The notes: generated from the sequence alone by a model not told the origin. DNA of 64,000 nucleotides from Paenimyroides ummariense (GCF_900115115.1 NZ_FOVI01000002.1:1-64000), one strand, 5' to 3'; counted from the stretch's first letter, positions 1 through 10,165 are shown. Program-made: numbers and translations.

Positions 1-1184
1 ACTACATAGTAATACGTTCCCGTTGGAAGTTTTTCGCCTTGGTTCACAATAGCATTGCCTTGCGCATAACCGCGGAATACGTTGCCGTTGCTGTCATAGC
101 TGTGGGTTTCGTATACTTTGCGTCCCCAACGGTTGTAAATCGTTACGTTGTTGTTGGGAAACTGGTTGATGTTGTCGATGATGAAGTAATCGTTCATGCC
201 GTCGCCATCAGGTGTTACACCGTTGTAGATCACTACTTCGCCAGGGTTCAGCAGTGTTTTTTTAACTGTTCCTAATGTGAAGATTCCGAATCCTTCAACA
301 TTTACCGGTGTGCTTACCGTTTGTTCTGAATGATTTACTTCACCTCCTTCATCTACCCACAATTTCTGGGTGTCGTCCCAACGAACTACGCGTAGTAAGT
401 CCGGATTGTCGGTAAAGCTTTTTGGTGTGGTACGCGTATCCCATGATAGGGTTACGATTACCGAATTATCGGTTTTTACGCTTTGGTTGATGATCCAATA
501 TTCTTTATCGTCGATTGCCTGCAATACCCCTGTGCGGCTGGCATGCGGGTATTTGCTGTTCGAGTTTTCAAACAAATATTCTCCCGTGTAGATCTCTGAT
601 TCCTGTGCAGGTGCAGAGATGCCTGCAAAACGGTAATAGCCGCCATCGCCTATCGGGTATTTAAAACCTTCGTTGCCGTTTTTTATGACTTCGCCGTTTA
701 CATGGCTTCTATCTGAAGTATTGATATGGTTGGCGCCTTTTAAGAACACAAAGGCTCCGCCCTGGGCTTTGTCCATCAACACAACCCCGTTCATTAAATT
801 AACGGTACCCGCATTGGCGATGTCGTTGGTTAAATGAAACGCATGATCCGTTTGTGGTTTGTTGAACAATACATCGTAAAAACTGCTTGGTGAAGTGCCT
901 TCGATCTTCTGCATGCCCGGCATCAGCCCCTCAAATACCACATAACCCGTACGGCTGTTGGTAGTGTAGCTGAACAAACCTTCGTTATTGTAATGCCCGT
1001 AAAAGTGTATCGATCCGTCGTTCAATACATCCCCCGTGGCTTCGTTCTTGAAATCGAAATATGTGGATACCTCCGTGCCCGGGTCTACTTTTAACAATCC
1101 CTGGTTCACCGTCTGATCTGCCTGCTGCGCATAAATGCCTAAACTCGCAAATACCAACATCAATGATATATAGTTTTTTTTCAT
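1..1184 (-). CDS. T9SS type B sorting domain surface protein, partial (C-terminus beyond window)
   Basis: Secreted protein of at least 394 codons, cut by the left edge of the window, so its stop codon is not seen. It opens with a signal peptide (MKKNYISLMLVFASLGIYAQ). Near the visible end is the gliding motility-associated C-terminal (CHU_C, type B) sorting domain, recognisable from NGVTPDGDGMNDYF followed by FPNNNVTIYNRWGRKVYE. In Bacteroidota this domain directs export by the type IX secretion system to the cell surface. The ATG lies 11 bases after the stop of the upstream 1272-aa gene, so the two are probably co-transcribed. The middle is beta-rich and unassigned. The family assignment is firm; the function of this protein is unknown. 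Confidence 0.85.
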   Translation of the reverse strand, partial: MKKNYISLMLVFASLGIYAQQADQTVNQGLLKVDPGTEVSTYFDFKNEATGDVLNDGSIHFYGHYNNEGLFSYTTNSRTGYVVFEGLMPGMQKIEGTSPSSFYDVLFNKPQTDHAFHLTNDIANAGTVNLMNGVVLMDKAQGGAFVFLKGANHINTSDRSHVNGEVIKNGNEGFKYPIGDGGYYRFAGISAPAQESEIYTGEYLFENSNSKYPHASRTGVLQAIDDKEYWIINQSVKTDNSVIVTLSWDTRTTPKSFTDNPDLLRVVRWDDTQKLWVDEGGEVNHSEQTVSTPVNVEGFGIFTLGTVKKTLLNPGEVVIYNGVTPDGDGMNDYFIIDNINQFPNNNVTIYNRWGRKVYETHSYDSNGNVFRGYAQGNAIVNQGEKLPTGTYYYV

Positions 1185-1195
1185 AAGTTTTCTAT

Positions 1196-4100
1196 TTATT
1201 GGGAAACACGCATTCTGACATTTGAATTTACAGGAACTCCGCATGAAATTAAATCTACTTGAACTGCGATCCTATTACTTTCACAACCATTAACAGTTTG
1301 TGATACAAAATAAGTAGCTCCGTTTACTAATAAAGTAGTTGGTAATAAAGCCGTACCTCCATTGGCTACATCGTACCATTTAAGATTACTTCCCGTAGCA
1401 ACAAGTTTAGCTACTGTAGCCTGTGCGTTGTTACAAATCTTCTGAGTTCCCTGTGCTGTGGGCACCGCTGTTTTTGAGGAAACGATAATATCATCTGACA
1501 CTGTACAGTTAGGTGTCCCGCCATAATTTACAGTAACCCTGTAAGTACCATAGCCGGTAGTAGAAATATCTAATACACTTCCTGTTCCAATTACAGTGGT
1601 AGCGGATGATCCCGTTCCTGCTATTTTCTTCCACTCATATATCGTAGAAATACCTCCGTAAAAACCTTTCGCGTCTAAAGTATAGGTACTAGAGATCGTT
1701 GCATCAATTTCGTTACAGGTTAAATCCGCACCCAAGCCCACTAACCCCCCTGTACCAGTTTTAAAAGTAATATTGCTATTACCCCCATTATCTACCGAAT
1801 TACGATCGAAAGTTAGTGGCAAACCAGAAGCGTTGATACCTGCAACGTTTACAAAATCAAATTCGGTTCTGCCTGCCAATACGTTAATATTTGCTACACC
1901 AGAAACTGACTTTACTGTAGAACTAACGCAAGGTGTTCCGTTTATAAACAACTCATCCTGTATAGTTTGTGTAGTACCACTAGCTAAACTCAAAGTTAAC
2001 TGCTTAGGTGTTAAGATTAATTTCTTAAAAGTGTTATTGCCATCTATCTGTGTATTTGAATTTATAACAACCTCATTAAAGCTGACATTACCGTAAAAAA
2101 CTACTACATTTGTGGTTGTTCCTACAGTTACGTTATTATAGGTTACCCCATTAGCAGAATGAAACCTGTCTGATGTTATGTAAATATGGCTATTAGTTGC
2201 GGTAATATTTGTATTATTAAAACTCCATCTACCTGCTTCTATAATAGAATTGCTGATATTTAAAGTAGCAGTTGTTGGGATTGGATTTCCACTGCTAGGA
2301 TAATTAAAAGTAGATACACTCATTTTCTTTCCGTTCGTATTTAAGTTTCCTTTAGAAAGCAATACACGTCCCATAGATTTAAAATCATCTATAAATGTCC
2401 ATCCTCCAGTTCCAGAAAAATTCACGTTTCCGTAGATTGTATTAACCGCCGGAGCATCTAAACTAACGCCGTTCAAAGTAATTGTTTGCCCAGTTGTAGT
2501 TGCTGTAAAGTTGGTATTTTTAGGTCTCCATAGCATTCCGGTGGCTGTAACCAAAGAACCTCCAATAAACACATCATTCCCTGTAAAAATTGTACCTGCT
2601 GGTACATTTGTCCAAGTCATATTGTTACATTCTGAATTTAATGCGCTTGTATTGGTAACTGTAAAAGCAGTAGTTCCAGAATACTGATTAAATACCACAT
2701 TATCAGAAATTGTAGGGATACAGGCATCCGTTGAAGGTGTTCCATCGCTATTTGTTGTCCAATGATTTACATCTGTCCACTCTCCGTTTCCGCCAATCCA
2801 ATACAATGTTTTAGGTGGGCTACCTGCAGAAATAGAAGCCCATCCATTATTATTTCCTAAATCTTCACCTGTTGCTGTAAAAGTAGCTCCACCCGTTACG
2901 TTAATATCACGAACCTTAACGTTGGTGATAGCCACCACACCAGGTGCACCGCCAGAACTGGCTGTATTTGGCATAGAAATGGTTGCTCTGGCACCTCCAG
3001 CTGTAGTAGCCGCTAAAATTGGAAGACCAGTACAGTCTGGTGTACTATAAAGCCATTCTTCATTTATTCGGGTAGTAGAATTATTTTGAAATGAATAATT
3101 TTTACCACCGGTGAGGTGTAGCTTACGGTAAGTAGAATTACCTGTATTTGTATTGCTTCCTAAAATCACCACATCATTAAAGATGGTGTTACCCAAAATA
3201 ACATAAGTAACCGCTCCCGTATGGGTAATGTTGTAATAAGTATGGTTAGTAGCATGAAAGGTAGGATACGAGGCATCTGATCCAGTAAAAGTGGTTGTGA
3301 TATGGCTGGTACCCGCATTTAAGCTTCCTTGCGTGTACACCCATCTTCCAACAGTAATATTAGAACTTCCTAAAAATAATTGACGAAAAGCAAGATCTGC
3401 GTTTACCCCCCCACTTTGATTAAACTCTTGTGCCACTACCACAGCTTGATTATTCGTATTTAGGCTTCCTGCTTGAAAAAACAGGGTCCTGTCTGTACTA
3501 AATGCATCTTGAAAAGTCCATCCGCCTGCTCTCTTTGTAAAATATACACTTTGTAAGAACTTTACGCCATTACTGGTAATGGTTAAACCAAGTGTTTCGC
3601 CACTATAATAAGTTGTAAAATTGTAGCGCATACCATTTTGCCATACACTTGAACCAAAAATATTGAGCGTACCCGTATTAAAATTCGGCGTACCTGATAC
3701 ACCTTGTACCGTTATATTTTTACAATAGCCTTGTCCACTAATATTAATAGGTACGCTAACGTTAGAACCCGCATCAAAAAACACATTGTCAAATTGCGTA
3801 GGAACACAGTAACCGCCCACGCCTCCCGATGTAGCAGACCAGTTAGCTGCATTATTCCAATTTCCATCGGATGCAGTACCAACCCAATAAATATTTTTAC
3901 TAGCTGGCGATATAAAATTCCATCCGGTATTATTGCCATTATCAACACCAATCGCATTAAAAACAGCTCCACCAGTTGCATTGATTCCTGTAATAATTAC
4001 ATTAGGTACATTTACCGTTCCACTGTTGATACGAATAGTTGCTCCCGTGCCACTTCTTATTTCCATCAAGCCCATACAATCGGGAGTAATGGCGTTTAGT

Positions 4101-5014
4101 GTACCAATTGTTGTTGTTGTTCCATTACTAAAAGTAAATTGCTTAGCAGGCGCCAAATTAAGGACACCGATGCTGTTATTACCGCCAATACCGGAATTAC
4201 CCAGTAAATTTAGTTCATTAAATGTGGAATTAGAGGTGATTACACTTCCACCCAATTGCACGGTTACCTTATTAAACGTACAGTTATCGGCTACACTTAT
4301 CGCCGGACTACTTCCAGGGTTATTACGAATGTTAATAGAATTAGCCGATGTAACTGTTGTGTTTGACGCATTAAGGATTGCCAAATCAACCTCGGAAGTT
4401 CCAAAGTCTACAGTGGTAGCTGTTGCAGTGCCTGTAAAAGACCCTGCTACAAGTTTGTGTCCTAAAGTTTTAAAAACACCCGCCGCCATTTGAATATAAT
4501 CCGTAGTGGTAAGTGGGTCTGCTAAATTTTTTGTACCTCCGTCGGCCAGAATAACACGCCTTAAGGCTACCCCATTTGTTTGAATAGTATTGCTTTCGGC
4601 ATTATTATTTGTGCCAAATGATACAGTAGTAGCATTCCAAACCGTAGTGGCAGTTATTGAAAAATTACCTTTAATATAGGGTATGTTTGTAGACACCGCA
4701 TAAAACTCTGGCGCTGTACCACTAGTAGTTAGCACCTTAAAATCGTTAGCATAAGCTGCCGTGGTGTTAAAAGTTACCCTTTTGTTAGCAGATGTAAACC
4801 CTGAGTTATCATCGAAAACAACGTTATCTAGTACCGTAGGAACTTGTGGCGCATATACGCCACCACTATGACCAGATGATAATGACCAGTGGTTTACATC
4901 CGACCAGTTTCCCTGTCCCCCGATCCAATAATAAGTGTTTTGGGCATGAATCATTATGGAAGTCATTAAAAACGTTAAGACAAAAATGATTCTATATATT
5001 TCTATTTTTTTCAT
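1196..5014 (-). CDS. Large secreted repeat protein with Ig-like C-terminus
   Basis: 1272-aa exported protein with signal peptide MKKIEIYRIIFVLTFLMTSI. Three similar modules start near residues 28, 375 and 735. Each begins with a YWIGG/YWVG..GNW.D..HW motif followed by a VPT..DNVVF strand and a long Asn/Thr/Gly-rich beta-helix-like stretch. The C-terminus carries an Ig-like segment (CNNAQATVAKL, then LKWYDVANGGTALLP, then YFVSQTVNGCES), common in Bacteroidota surface proteins. No T9SS C-terminal sorting domain is visible: the protein ends a few residues after the Ig-like strand. The next gene on the strand, 11 bases away, does carry one. Likely a cell-surface or matrix protein; no enzymatic motif is seen. 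Confidence 0.75.
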   Translation of the reverse strand: MKKIEIYRIIFVLTFLMTSIMIHAQNTYYWIGGQGNWSDVNHWSLSSGHSGGVYAPQVPTVLDNVVFDDNSGFTSANKRVTFNTTAAYANDFKVLTTSGTAPEFYAVSTNIPYIKGNFSITATTVWNATTVSFGTNNNAESNTIQTNGVALRRVILADGGTKNLADPLTTTDYIQMAAGVFKTLGHKLVAGSFTGTATATTVDFGTSEVDLAILNASNTTVTSANSINIRNNPGSSPAISVADNCTFNKVTVQLGGSVITSNSTFNELNLLGNSGIGGNNSIGVLNLAPAKQFTFSNGTTTTIGTLNAITPDCMGLMEIRSGTGATIRINSGTVNVPNVIITGINATGGAVFNAIGVDNGNNTGWNFISPASKNIYWVGTASDGNWNNAANWSATSGGVGGYCVPTQFDNVFFDAGSNVSVPINISGQGYCKNITVQGVSGTPNFNTGTLNIFGSSVWQNGMRYNFTTYYSGETLGLTITSNGVKFLQSVYFTKRAGGWTFQDAFSTDRTLFFQAGSLNTNNQAVVVAQEFNQSGGVNADLAFRQLFLGSSNITVGRWVYTQGSLNAGTSHITTTFTGSDASYPTFHATNHTYYNITHTGAVTYVILGNTIFNDVVILGSNTNTGNSTYRKLHLTGGKNYSFQNNSTTRINEEWLYSTPDCTGLPILAATTAGGARATISMPNTASSGGAPGVVAITNVKVRDINVTGGATFTATGEDLGNNNGWASISAGSPPKTLYWIGGNGEWTDVNHWTTNSDGTPSTDACIPTISDNVVFNQYSGTTAFTVTNTSALNSECNNMTWTNVPAGTIFTGNDVFIGGSLVTATGMLWRPKNTNFTATTTGQTITLNGVSLDAPAVNTIYGNVNFSGTGGWTFIDDFKSMGRVLLSKGNLNTNGKKMSVSTFNYPSSGNPIPTTATLNISNSIIEAGRWSFNNTNITATNSHIYITSDRFHSANGVTYNNVTVGTTTNVVVFYGNVSFNEVVINSNTQIDGNNTFKKLILTPKQLTLSLASGTTQTIQDELFINGTPCVSSTVKSVSGVANINVLAGRTEFDFVNVAGINASGLPLTFDRNSVDNGGNSNITFKTGTGGLVGLGADLTCNEIDATISSTYTLDAKGFYGGISTIYEWKKIAGTGSSATTVIGTGSVLDISTTGYGTYRVTVNYGGTPNCTVSDDIIVSSKTAVPTAQGTQKICNNAQATVAKLVATGSNLKWYDVANGGTALLPTTLLVNGATYFVSQTVNGCESNRIAVQVDLISCGVPVNSNVRMRVSQ

Positions 5015-5059
5015 TGTATTTATTTTTAAAAGTGTTGTTTGATCTGCTCTTTTGCAACT

Positions 5060-5092
5060 AGTTCTGTAAGTATATAAGAATCTTACAGAACT
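5060..5092. terminator. Perfect 11-bp hairpin between two surface protein genes
   Basis: AGTTCTGTAAG at 5060-5070 is perfectly complementary to CTTACAGAACT at 5082-5092 around an 11-base AT-rich loop. It lies between the stop of the 1682-aa gene and the start of the 1272-aa gene, both on the minus strand. No clear T-run follows on either strand, so it may be an attenuator or RNA-stabilising hairpin rather than a full intrinsic terminator. Confidence 0.5.
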
Positions 5093-5116
5093 AAAATTGC
5101 TTTTAAGACATGAAAA

Positions 5117-8100
5117 TTATTTCACTTTAAATACGATGTTCATATATGTTTTTTCGGTTACAGTTGATGAAGGCAACACTTTATAAGTCATAATACCTGC
5201 ATCACTTAACGTAATGGTTGTTGGATCAAAAACCGTATTATCAAAATACGTTACAAAATATTCTAAAGATGCTGCTGGTATTACAGATAAAGTACTTGCT
5301 GTCGGACTTTTAATAGCTGTACGAGTTGCACCCGCTACATTTCCTGCCATACCAAACTGGTTGCTATAAATACCGTGTAAGTTTACTGTAAATGTTTCGG
5401 TACCGGCATTGTAAGTAACACCATTTGAAAGGTTTGCCGGATTTGTTGGCAATACAATTGACGGCGCATAGAAAAATTGAGGAGCAGCAGTTACTGAGCT
5501 TACTGTCTTTAAAATACCCGTTACATCGGCAACTACAATTTTATCTGATGCAGTACCTGCATTTGAATTGATGTCTCTAATACGTACGTTTCCTTGTCCA
5601 ACGTCTAACTTCTCAGTAGGAACGTTAGCAGCAATACCTACGTTACCAGTACCGGTGATACGCATTTTTTCTGTTCCCAAAGCGCCACCACCTGCACTTG
5701 TTGAAAATAACAATGGTGCAGCAACCTGAGTAGCATGTGTACCTAGCAATAACTGTTGTGCTCCTGCCCCACTTGCTGTTAAATTAGTTTGGCCATTTGA
5801 AAAAGACTGTAAATCAAATCGGTTATAAGTTGCTCCAGAACCTGAACTCAAAAATATATCCGCTTCAAAACCAGGTTTTGCAATATTGGCCATACGCCCA
5901 TTACTATCAAAAATAATGTCTCTTTCTGGTGAAGTAAACGTAAGATTATTTCCACCCATAGTTACTGTTCTGTTAGCCGTTAATGTACCGTTGGCGTTGT
6001 AAATATTAATTGATGATGGGATTGCTACTGTTTTTAAAACACCTGTTGCATCCGCTACCACCATTTTGTCGGTTGCTGTATTACCTGTATACGCCGCCGA
6101 GTTGATGTTTCTTATTTTAACACCTCCTAACCCTGCTGTTGCAGTACCGCCAAGATCTAGAAGTTCTGTTGGTTTTGCCGCAACTTCTGTACCTGATACA
6201 CCAATAGCGGTACGTGCATCTTCCATTATGGTTAAGGCATTTCTGTTATTGCCAAAACTACCATTTCCTATCTGAAATCTTGGAATATTAGAACCTATAG
6301 GATTATTTATTACTCCTGTAATTGCATTGTTAGAACCAAAAGCAAAACTAAAATTATGACCAGAACCTATAACTAAATTCTGTCCAAATGCACCAGATGC
6401 TACACTTGCTACCTCATTGTTAACACCCCCAGTCATACTAGCACCAACACCTGAAATTATATTAGAATAACCACTGATAACAGTCGAGTTACCCGCTGAA
6501 ACAGTATTCATATGTCCAAAACTAAAAGATTTTTCTCCAGAAACATTGCTTGACGACCCAAAAGCAGCAGATGCAACCCCAGATACTGTATTATCCCATC
6601 CGGCAGCTAACGAAAATTGCCCAATGGTAGATACACCATTTACTTCATCTAAATTTGGCTGACCTATACGTGCAGCACCGCGAACGTCTAAATTTGTAAT
6701 CGGGTTTCTAGTAGTAAAATCTCCGATACCTACATTACCGTTTTGGTAAATATTTTGCGTATTTAGCGTTGCTTTATCAGTGGTACCTTGTACATTCCAA
6801 GGTTCTACAGCTGCAGCGAATAATGCACCGTCTGTACCTGCTGTAATATTGTTACCAGTATCAGTAGAAATTAAATTAACGTTTGCATTATTTGCCTGCT
6901 CGTTTTTATATACTAAAGCTCCTGCAGCTATTGAAAGTTCAGTATTTGTTTCGTTTGCTGCTACAATCGCTCCTAAATCAACCGTTTGGGTTATACCCAA
7001 GGTGTTTACATAACTCAAAGTTGATGTGGCTGCATCATAAGTTAAGCCTGTGTTGTTTAAGTTTAACGGAGTTGTTAAACCCGCTTCATTAGTATATGTC
7101 AGTATGTTGGTTGTTGCGTTGTATGCTACCGATCCTTCGTTTAGGTTTAATACTACCGGTGTGCCGTTTTCGCCGGTATAGGTTAATTCGTTATTGGTAG
7201 CATTGTATGCTAACGTAGTCAACGTTTCGTTTGCTGCTACGATTGCTCCTAAATCTACGGTTTGGGTTAATCCTAAGGTGTTTACATAGCTTAAGGTTGA
7301 TGTTGCCGGTTCGTACGTTAAGCCTGTGTTGTTCAGGTTTAACGGGATTGCTACTCCTGCTTCGTTGGTATAGGTTAATACGTTGGTTGTTGCGTTGTAT
7401 GCTACCGATCCTTCGTTTAGGTTTAATACTACCGGTGTGCCGTTTTCGCCTGTATAGGTTAATTCGTTATTGGTAGCATTGTATGCTAACGTAGTCAAGG
7501 TTTCGTTGGCTTTTACGATCGCTCCTAAATCTACTGTTTGTGTTACACTTAATGTGTTTAAATAGCTTAAGATTGATGTGGTTGCATCGTACGTTAAACC
7601 GGTGTTGTTTAGGTTTAAAGGTGTTGCTACCCCTGCTTCATTAGTATATGTCAGTATGTTGGTTGCTGCGTTATAAGCTGCTGATCCTTCGTTTAAGTTC
7701 AATACTACCGGAGTTCCGTTTTCACCTGTATACGTCAACTCGTTATTTGTGGTGTTATAAGATAACGTGGTTACCGTTTCGTTTTCTTTTACGATGTTTT
7801 CGAAATATTCTTCAATCGTATTATAAGTGTTACCGTTGATCGTCACAGGTCCCGAATTTACGATGTTCTCGAACTGGTTGACTACCGATTGTGGTACATC
7901 AACAACCGTTAACGTACCGTCTTCACTTGTATAGGTGTACGTTCCGTTGTTGTTGTTTACCAGCGTGGTTACCGTTTCGTTCTCTTTTACAATATTCTCG
8001 ATATATTCTTCAATGGTATTGTAGGTGTTTCCGTTTACTACAACCGGACCTGAGTTTACAATATCATTAAATTGATTTACAATATCTGCTGGTACATCAA

Positions 8101-10165
8101 CAACCGTTACCGTGCCGTCTTCACTGGTGTATGTGTACGTGCCGTTGTTGTTGTTTACCAGCTTGGTTACCGTTTCGTTTTGTTTTACGATGTCTTCTAT
8201 GTACTGCTCAATCGTTGTGTAAGTATTTCCGTTGATCGTTACAGGTCCCGAGTTTACGATGTTCTCGAACTGGTTTACTACCGATTGCGGTACATCAACT
8301 ACCGTTACCGTGCCGTCTTCACTGGTATAAGTGTACGTTCCGTTGTTGTTGTTTACCAGCGTGGTTACCGTTTCGTTCTCTTTTACAATATTCTCGATAT
8401 ATTCTTCAATGGTATTGTAGGTGTTTCCGTTTACTACAACCGGACCTGAGTTTACAATATCATTAAATTGATTTACAATATCTGCTGGTACATCAACAAC
8501 CGTTACCGTGCCGTCTTCACTGGTGTATGTGTACGTGCCGTTGTTGTTGTTTACCAGCGTGGTTACCGTTTCGTTTTGTTTTACGATGTCTTCTATGTAC
8601 TGCTCAATCGTTGTGTAAGTATTCCCATTGATCGTTACAGGTCCCGAGTTTACGATGTTCTCGAACTGGTTGACTACCGATTGTGGTACATCAACAACCG
8701 TTACCGTACCGTCTTCACTTGTATAAGTGTACGTTCCGTTGTTGTTGTTTACCAGCGTGGTTACCGTTTCGTTTTGTTTTACGATATTCTCTATGTATTC
8801 TTCAATGGTATTGTAGGTGCTTCCGTTTACTACAACCGGACCTGAGTTTACAATATCATTAAATTGATTTACAATATCTGCTGGTACATCAACTACCGTT
8901 ACCGTGCCGTCTTCACTTGTATATGTGTACGTGCCGTTGTTGTTGTTTACTAACGTAGTTACCGTTTCGTTTTGTTTTACGATGTCTTCGATATATTGTT
9001 CAATCGTTGTGTAAGTATTCCCATTGATCGTTACAGGTCCAGAATTTACGATGTTCTCGAACTGGTTTACTACCGATTGCGGTACATCAACTACCGTTAC
9101 CGTGCCGTCTTCACTGGTATAAGTGTACGTTCCGTTGTTGTTGTTTACTAACGTGGTTACCGTTTCGTTCTCTTTTACGATGTTTTCGATGTATTCTTCG
9201 ATCGTATTGTATGTGTTTCCGTTGATGGTTACAGGTCCTGAGTTTACGATGTCTTCGAATTGGTTTACTACCGATTGCGGTACATCAACTACCGTTACCG
9301 TTCCGTCTTCACTTGTATAAGTGTAAGTTCCGTTGTTGTTGTTTACTAATGTAGTAACTGTTTCGTTTTGTTTTACGATGTCTTTGATATATTGTTCAAT
9401 CGTTGTGTAAGTGTTTCCATTGATCGTTACCGGTCCCGAGTTTACGATGTTCTCGAACTGGTTTACTACAGATTGCGGTACATCAACTACCGTTACCGTT
9501 CCGTCTTCACTGGTGTACGTGTACGTGCCATTGTTGTTGTTTACCAGCGTGGTTACCGTTTCGTTTTGTTTAACGATGTTCTCGATGTATTCTTCGATCG
9601 TATTATAGGTATTTCCGTTGATCGTTACAGGTCCTGAGTTTACGATGTCTTCGAATTGGTTTACTACCGATCCAGGTACATCAACAACCGTTACCGTTCC
9701 GTCTTCACTCGTATATGTGTACGTACCGTTGTTGTTGTTTACTAACGTGGTAACAATATTAATTTGCGAAAGTGGAATTGAAACAATGTTTCCATCGCTA
9801 TCTGTCAATACCAACTCACCATTTACCATGGTTAAAGAAGTATTGGTAGTATTTTTATCTAATGCAATAACGTCTGCATCATTTACAACACGCATCCATT
9901 TATTATCAAACCAATAATAATAACCCGGAGTAATATCGTTTTTAGTATTTGTGTTAAATACCAATAAACTATTTACATTTCCAGCTGTAATAGTTGTTGC
10001 ATCAACAGAGTTTTCTAAAGCCACACGAGGAATTAAAATACCTTTGTTTGTAGAAACAACATCAAGCTGCGATGATTTGTTTGGTGTTAGTGTGCCGATA
10101 CCCACCTGCGAGTAGGCTGTTGTACCAACCAACAATAATGCTAATGGAAGTAGATTTTTCTTCAT
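5117..10165 (-). CDS. Giant repeat-rich surface adhesin-like protein
   Basis: 1682-aa secreted protein with signal peptide MKKNLLPLALLLVGTTAYSQ and the common Bacteroidota start VGIGTLTPN..SQLDV...KGILIPR. Residues about 138-797 hold ten 66-aa tandem repeats (LVNNNNGTYTYTSEDGT, VVNQFE.IVNSGPV, TIE.YIE.IVK.N). Three 92-aa repeats follow (LAYNATNNELTYTGENG, VAYNATTN.LTYTNEAG, LTY..ATS.LSYVNTLG). Next comes a YadA-head-like stretch of short Ser/Gly/Ala motifs (for example SAAFGSSSNVSGEKSFSFG), then a C-terminal beta-rich domain. No classical sorting domain is seen. An adhesin or stalk-like role is inferred from the architecture. Repeat units are multiples of three bases, so copy-number changes would keep the frame. 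Confidence 0.8.
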   Translation of the reverse strand: MKKNLLPLALLLVGTTAYSQVGIGTLTPNKSSQLDVVSTNKGILIPRVALENSVDATTITAGNVNSLLVFNTNTKNDITPGYYYWFDNKWMRVVNDADVIALDKNTTNTSLTMVNGELVLTDSDGNIVSIPLSQINIVTTLVNNNNGTYTYTSEDGTVTVVDVPGSVVNQFEDIVNSGPVTINGNTYNTIEEYIENIVKQNETVTTLVNNNNGTYTYTSEDGTVTVVDVPQSVVNQFENIVNSGPVTINGNTYTTIEQYIKDIVKQNETVTTLVNNNNGTYTYTSEDGTVTVVDVPQSVVNQFEDIVNSGPVTINGNTYNTIEEYIENIVKENETVTTLVNNNNGTYTYTSEDGTVTVVDVPQSVVNQFENIVNSGPVTINGNTYTTIEQYIEDIVKQNETVTTLVNNNNGTYTYTSEDGTVTVVDVPADIVNQFNDIVNSGPVVVNGSTYNTIEEYIENIVKQNETVTTLVNNNNGTYTYTSEDGTVTVVDVPQSVVNQFENIVNSGPVTINGNTYTTIEQYIEDIVKQNETVTTLVNNNNGTYTYTSEDGTVTVVDVPADIVNQFNDIVNSGPVVVNGNTYNTIEEYIENIVKENETVTTLVNNNNGTYTYTSEDGTVTVVDVPQSVVNQFENIVNSGPVTINGNTYTTIEQYIEDIVKQNETVTKLVNNNNGTYTYTSEDGTVTVVDVPADIVNQFNDIVNSGPVVVNGNTYNTIEEYIENIVKENETVTTLVNNNNGTYTYTSEDGTLTVVDVPQSVVNQFENIVNSGPVTINGNTYNTIEEYFENIVKENETVTTLSYNTTNNELTYTGENGTPVVLNLNEGSAAYNAATNILTYTNEAGVATPLNLNNTGLTYDATTSILSYLNTLSVTQTVDLGAIVKANETLTTLAYNATNNELTYTGENGTPVVLNLNEGSVAYNATTNVLTYTNEAGVAIPLNLNNTGLTYEPATSTLSYVNTLGLTQTVDLGAIVAANETLTTLAYNATNNELTYTGENGTPVVLNLNEGSVAYNATTNILTYTNEAGLTTPLNLNNTGLTYDAATSTLSYVNTLGITQTVDLGAIVAANETNTELSIAAGALVYKNEQANNANVNLISTDTGNNITAGTDGALFAAAVEPWNVQGTTDKATLNTQNIYQNGNVGIGDFTTRNPITNLDVRGAARIGQPNLDEVNGVSTIGQFSLAAGWDNTVSGVASAAFGSSSNVSGEKSFSFGHMNTVSAGNSTVISGYSNIISGVGASMTGGVNNEVASVASGAFGQNLVIGSGHNFSFAFGSNNAITGVINNPIGSNIPRFQIGNGSFGNNRNALTIMEDARTAIGVSGTEVAAKPTELLDLGGTATAGLGGVKIRNINSAAYTGNTATDKMVVADATGVLKTVAIPSSINIYNANGTLTANRTVTMGGNNLTFTSPERDIIFDSNGRMANIAKPGFEADIFLSSGSGATYNRFDLQSFSNGQTNLTASGAGAQQLLLGTHATQVAAPLLFSTSAGGGALGTEKMRITGTGNVGIAANVPTEKLDVGQGNVRIRDINSNAGTASDKIVVADVTGILKTVSSVTAAPQFFYAPSIVLPTNPANLSNGVTYNAGTETFTVNLHGIYSNQFGMAGNVAGATRTAIKSPTASTLSVIPAASLEYFVTYFDNTVFDPTTITLSDAGIMTYKVLPSSTVTEKTYMNIVFKVK
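6949..7776 (-). repeat. Three tandem 276-bp coding repeats
   Basis: Three 92-codon units in the 1682-aa protein. For example, the tttcgtttgctg segment recurs 276 bases apart near 6949 and 7225. Each unit encodes three related beta-hairpin motifs (LTYTGENG, LTYTNEAG, LSYVNTLG). Boundaries are approximate. Confidence 0.8.
7777..9754 (-). repeat. Ten tandem 198-bp coding repeats with a 396-bp higher-order period
   Basis: Ten 66-codon units lie head to tail. In protein order, units 4-9 alternate between two subtypes: A (QSVVNQFENIV...TTIEQYIEDIVKQN) and B (ADIVNQFNDIV...NTIEEYIENIVK). At DNA level the stretch around 8041 recurs essentially unchanged 396 bases later near 8437. This points to recent duplication of two-unit blocks. 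Boundaries are approximate. Confidence 0.9.

Noticed and set aside
3933..4493. 186-aa plus-strand ORF
   Set aside because: It lies fully within the 1272-aa minus-strand gene, which has a signal peptide and domain structure; composition is a reverse-strand artefact.
8072..8845. Two 125-aa plus-strand ORFs inside the repeat array
   Set aside because: They are opposite-strand shadows of the 198-bp repeats; their repetition follows the minus-strand protein and they have no family features.
7777..9754. CRISPR-like regular repeats
   Set aside because: The 198-bp units are contiguous, coding and in frame, with no spacers and no cas genes nearby.
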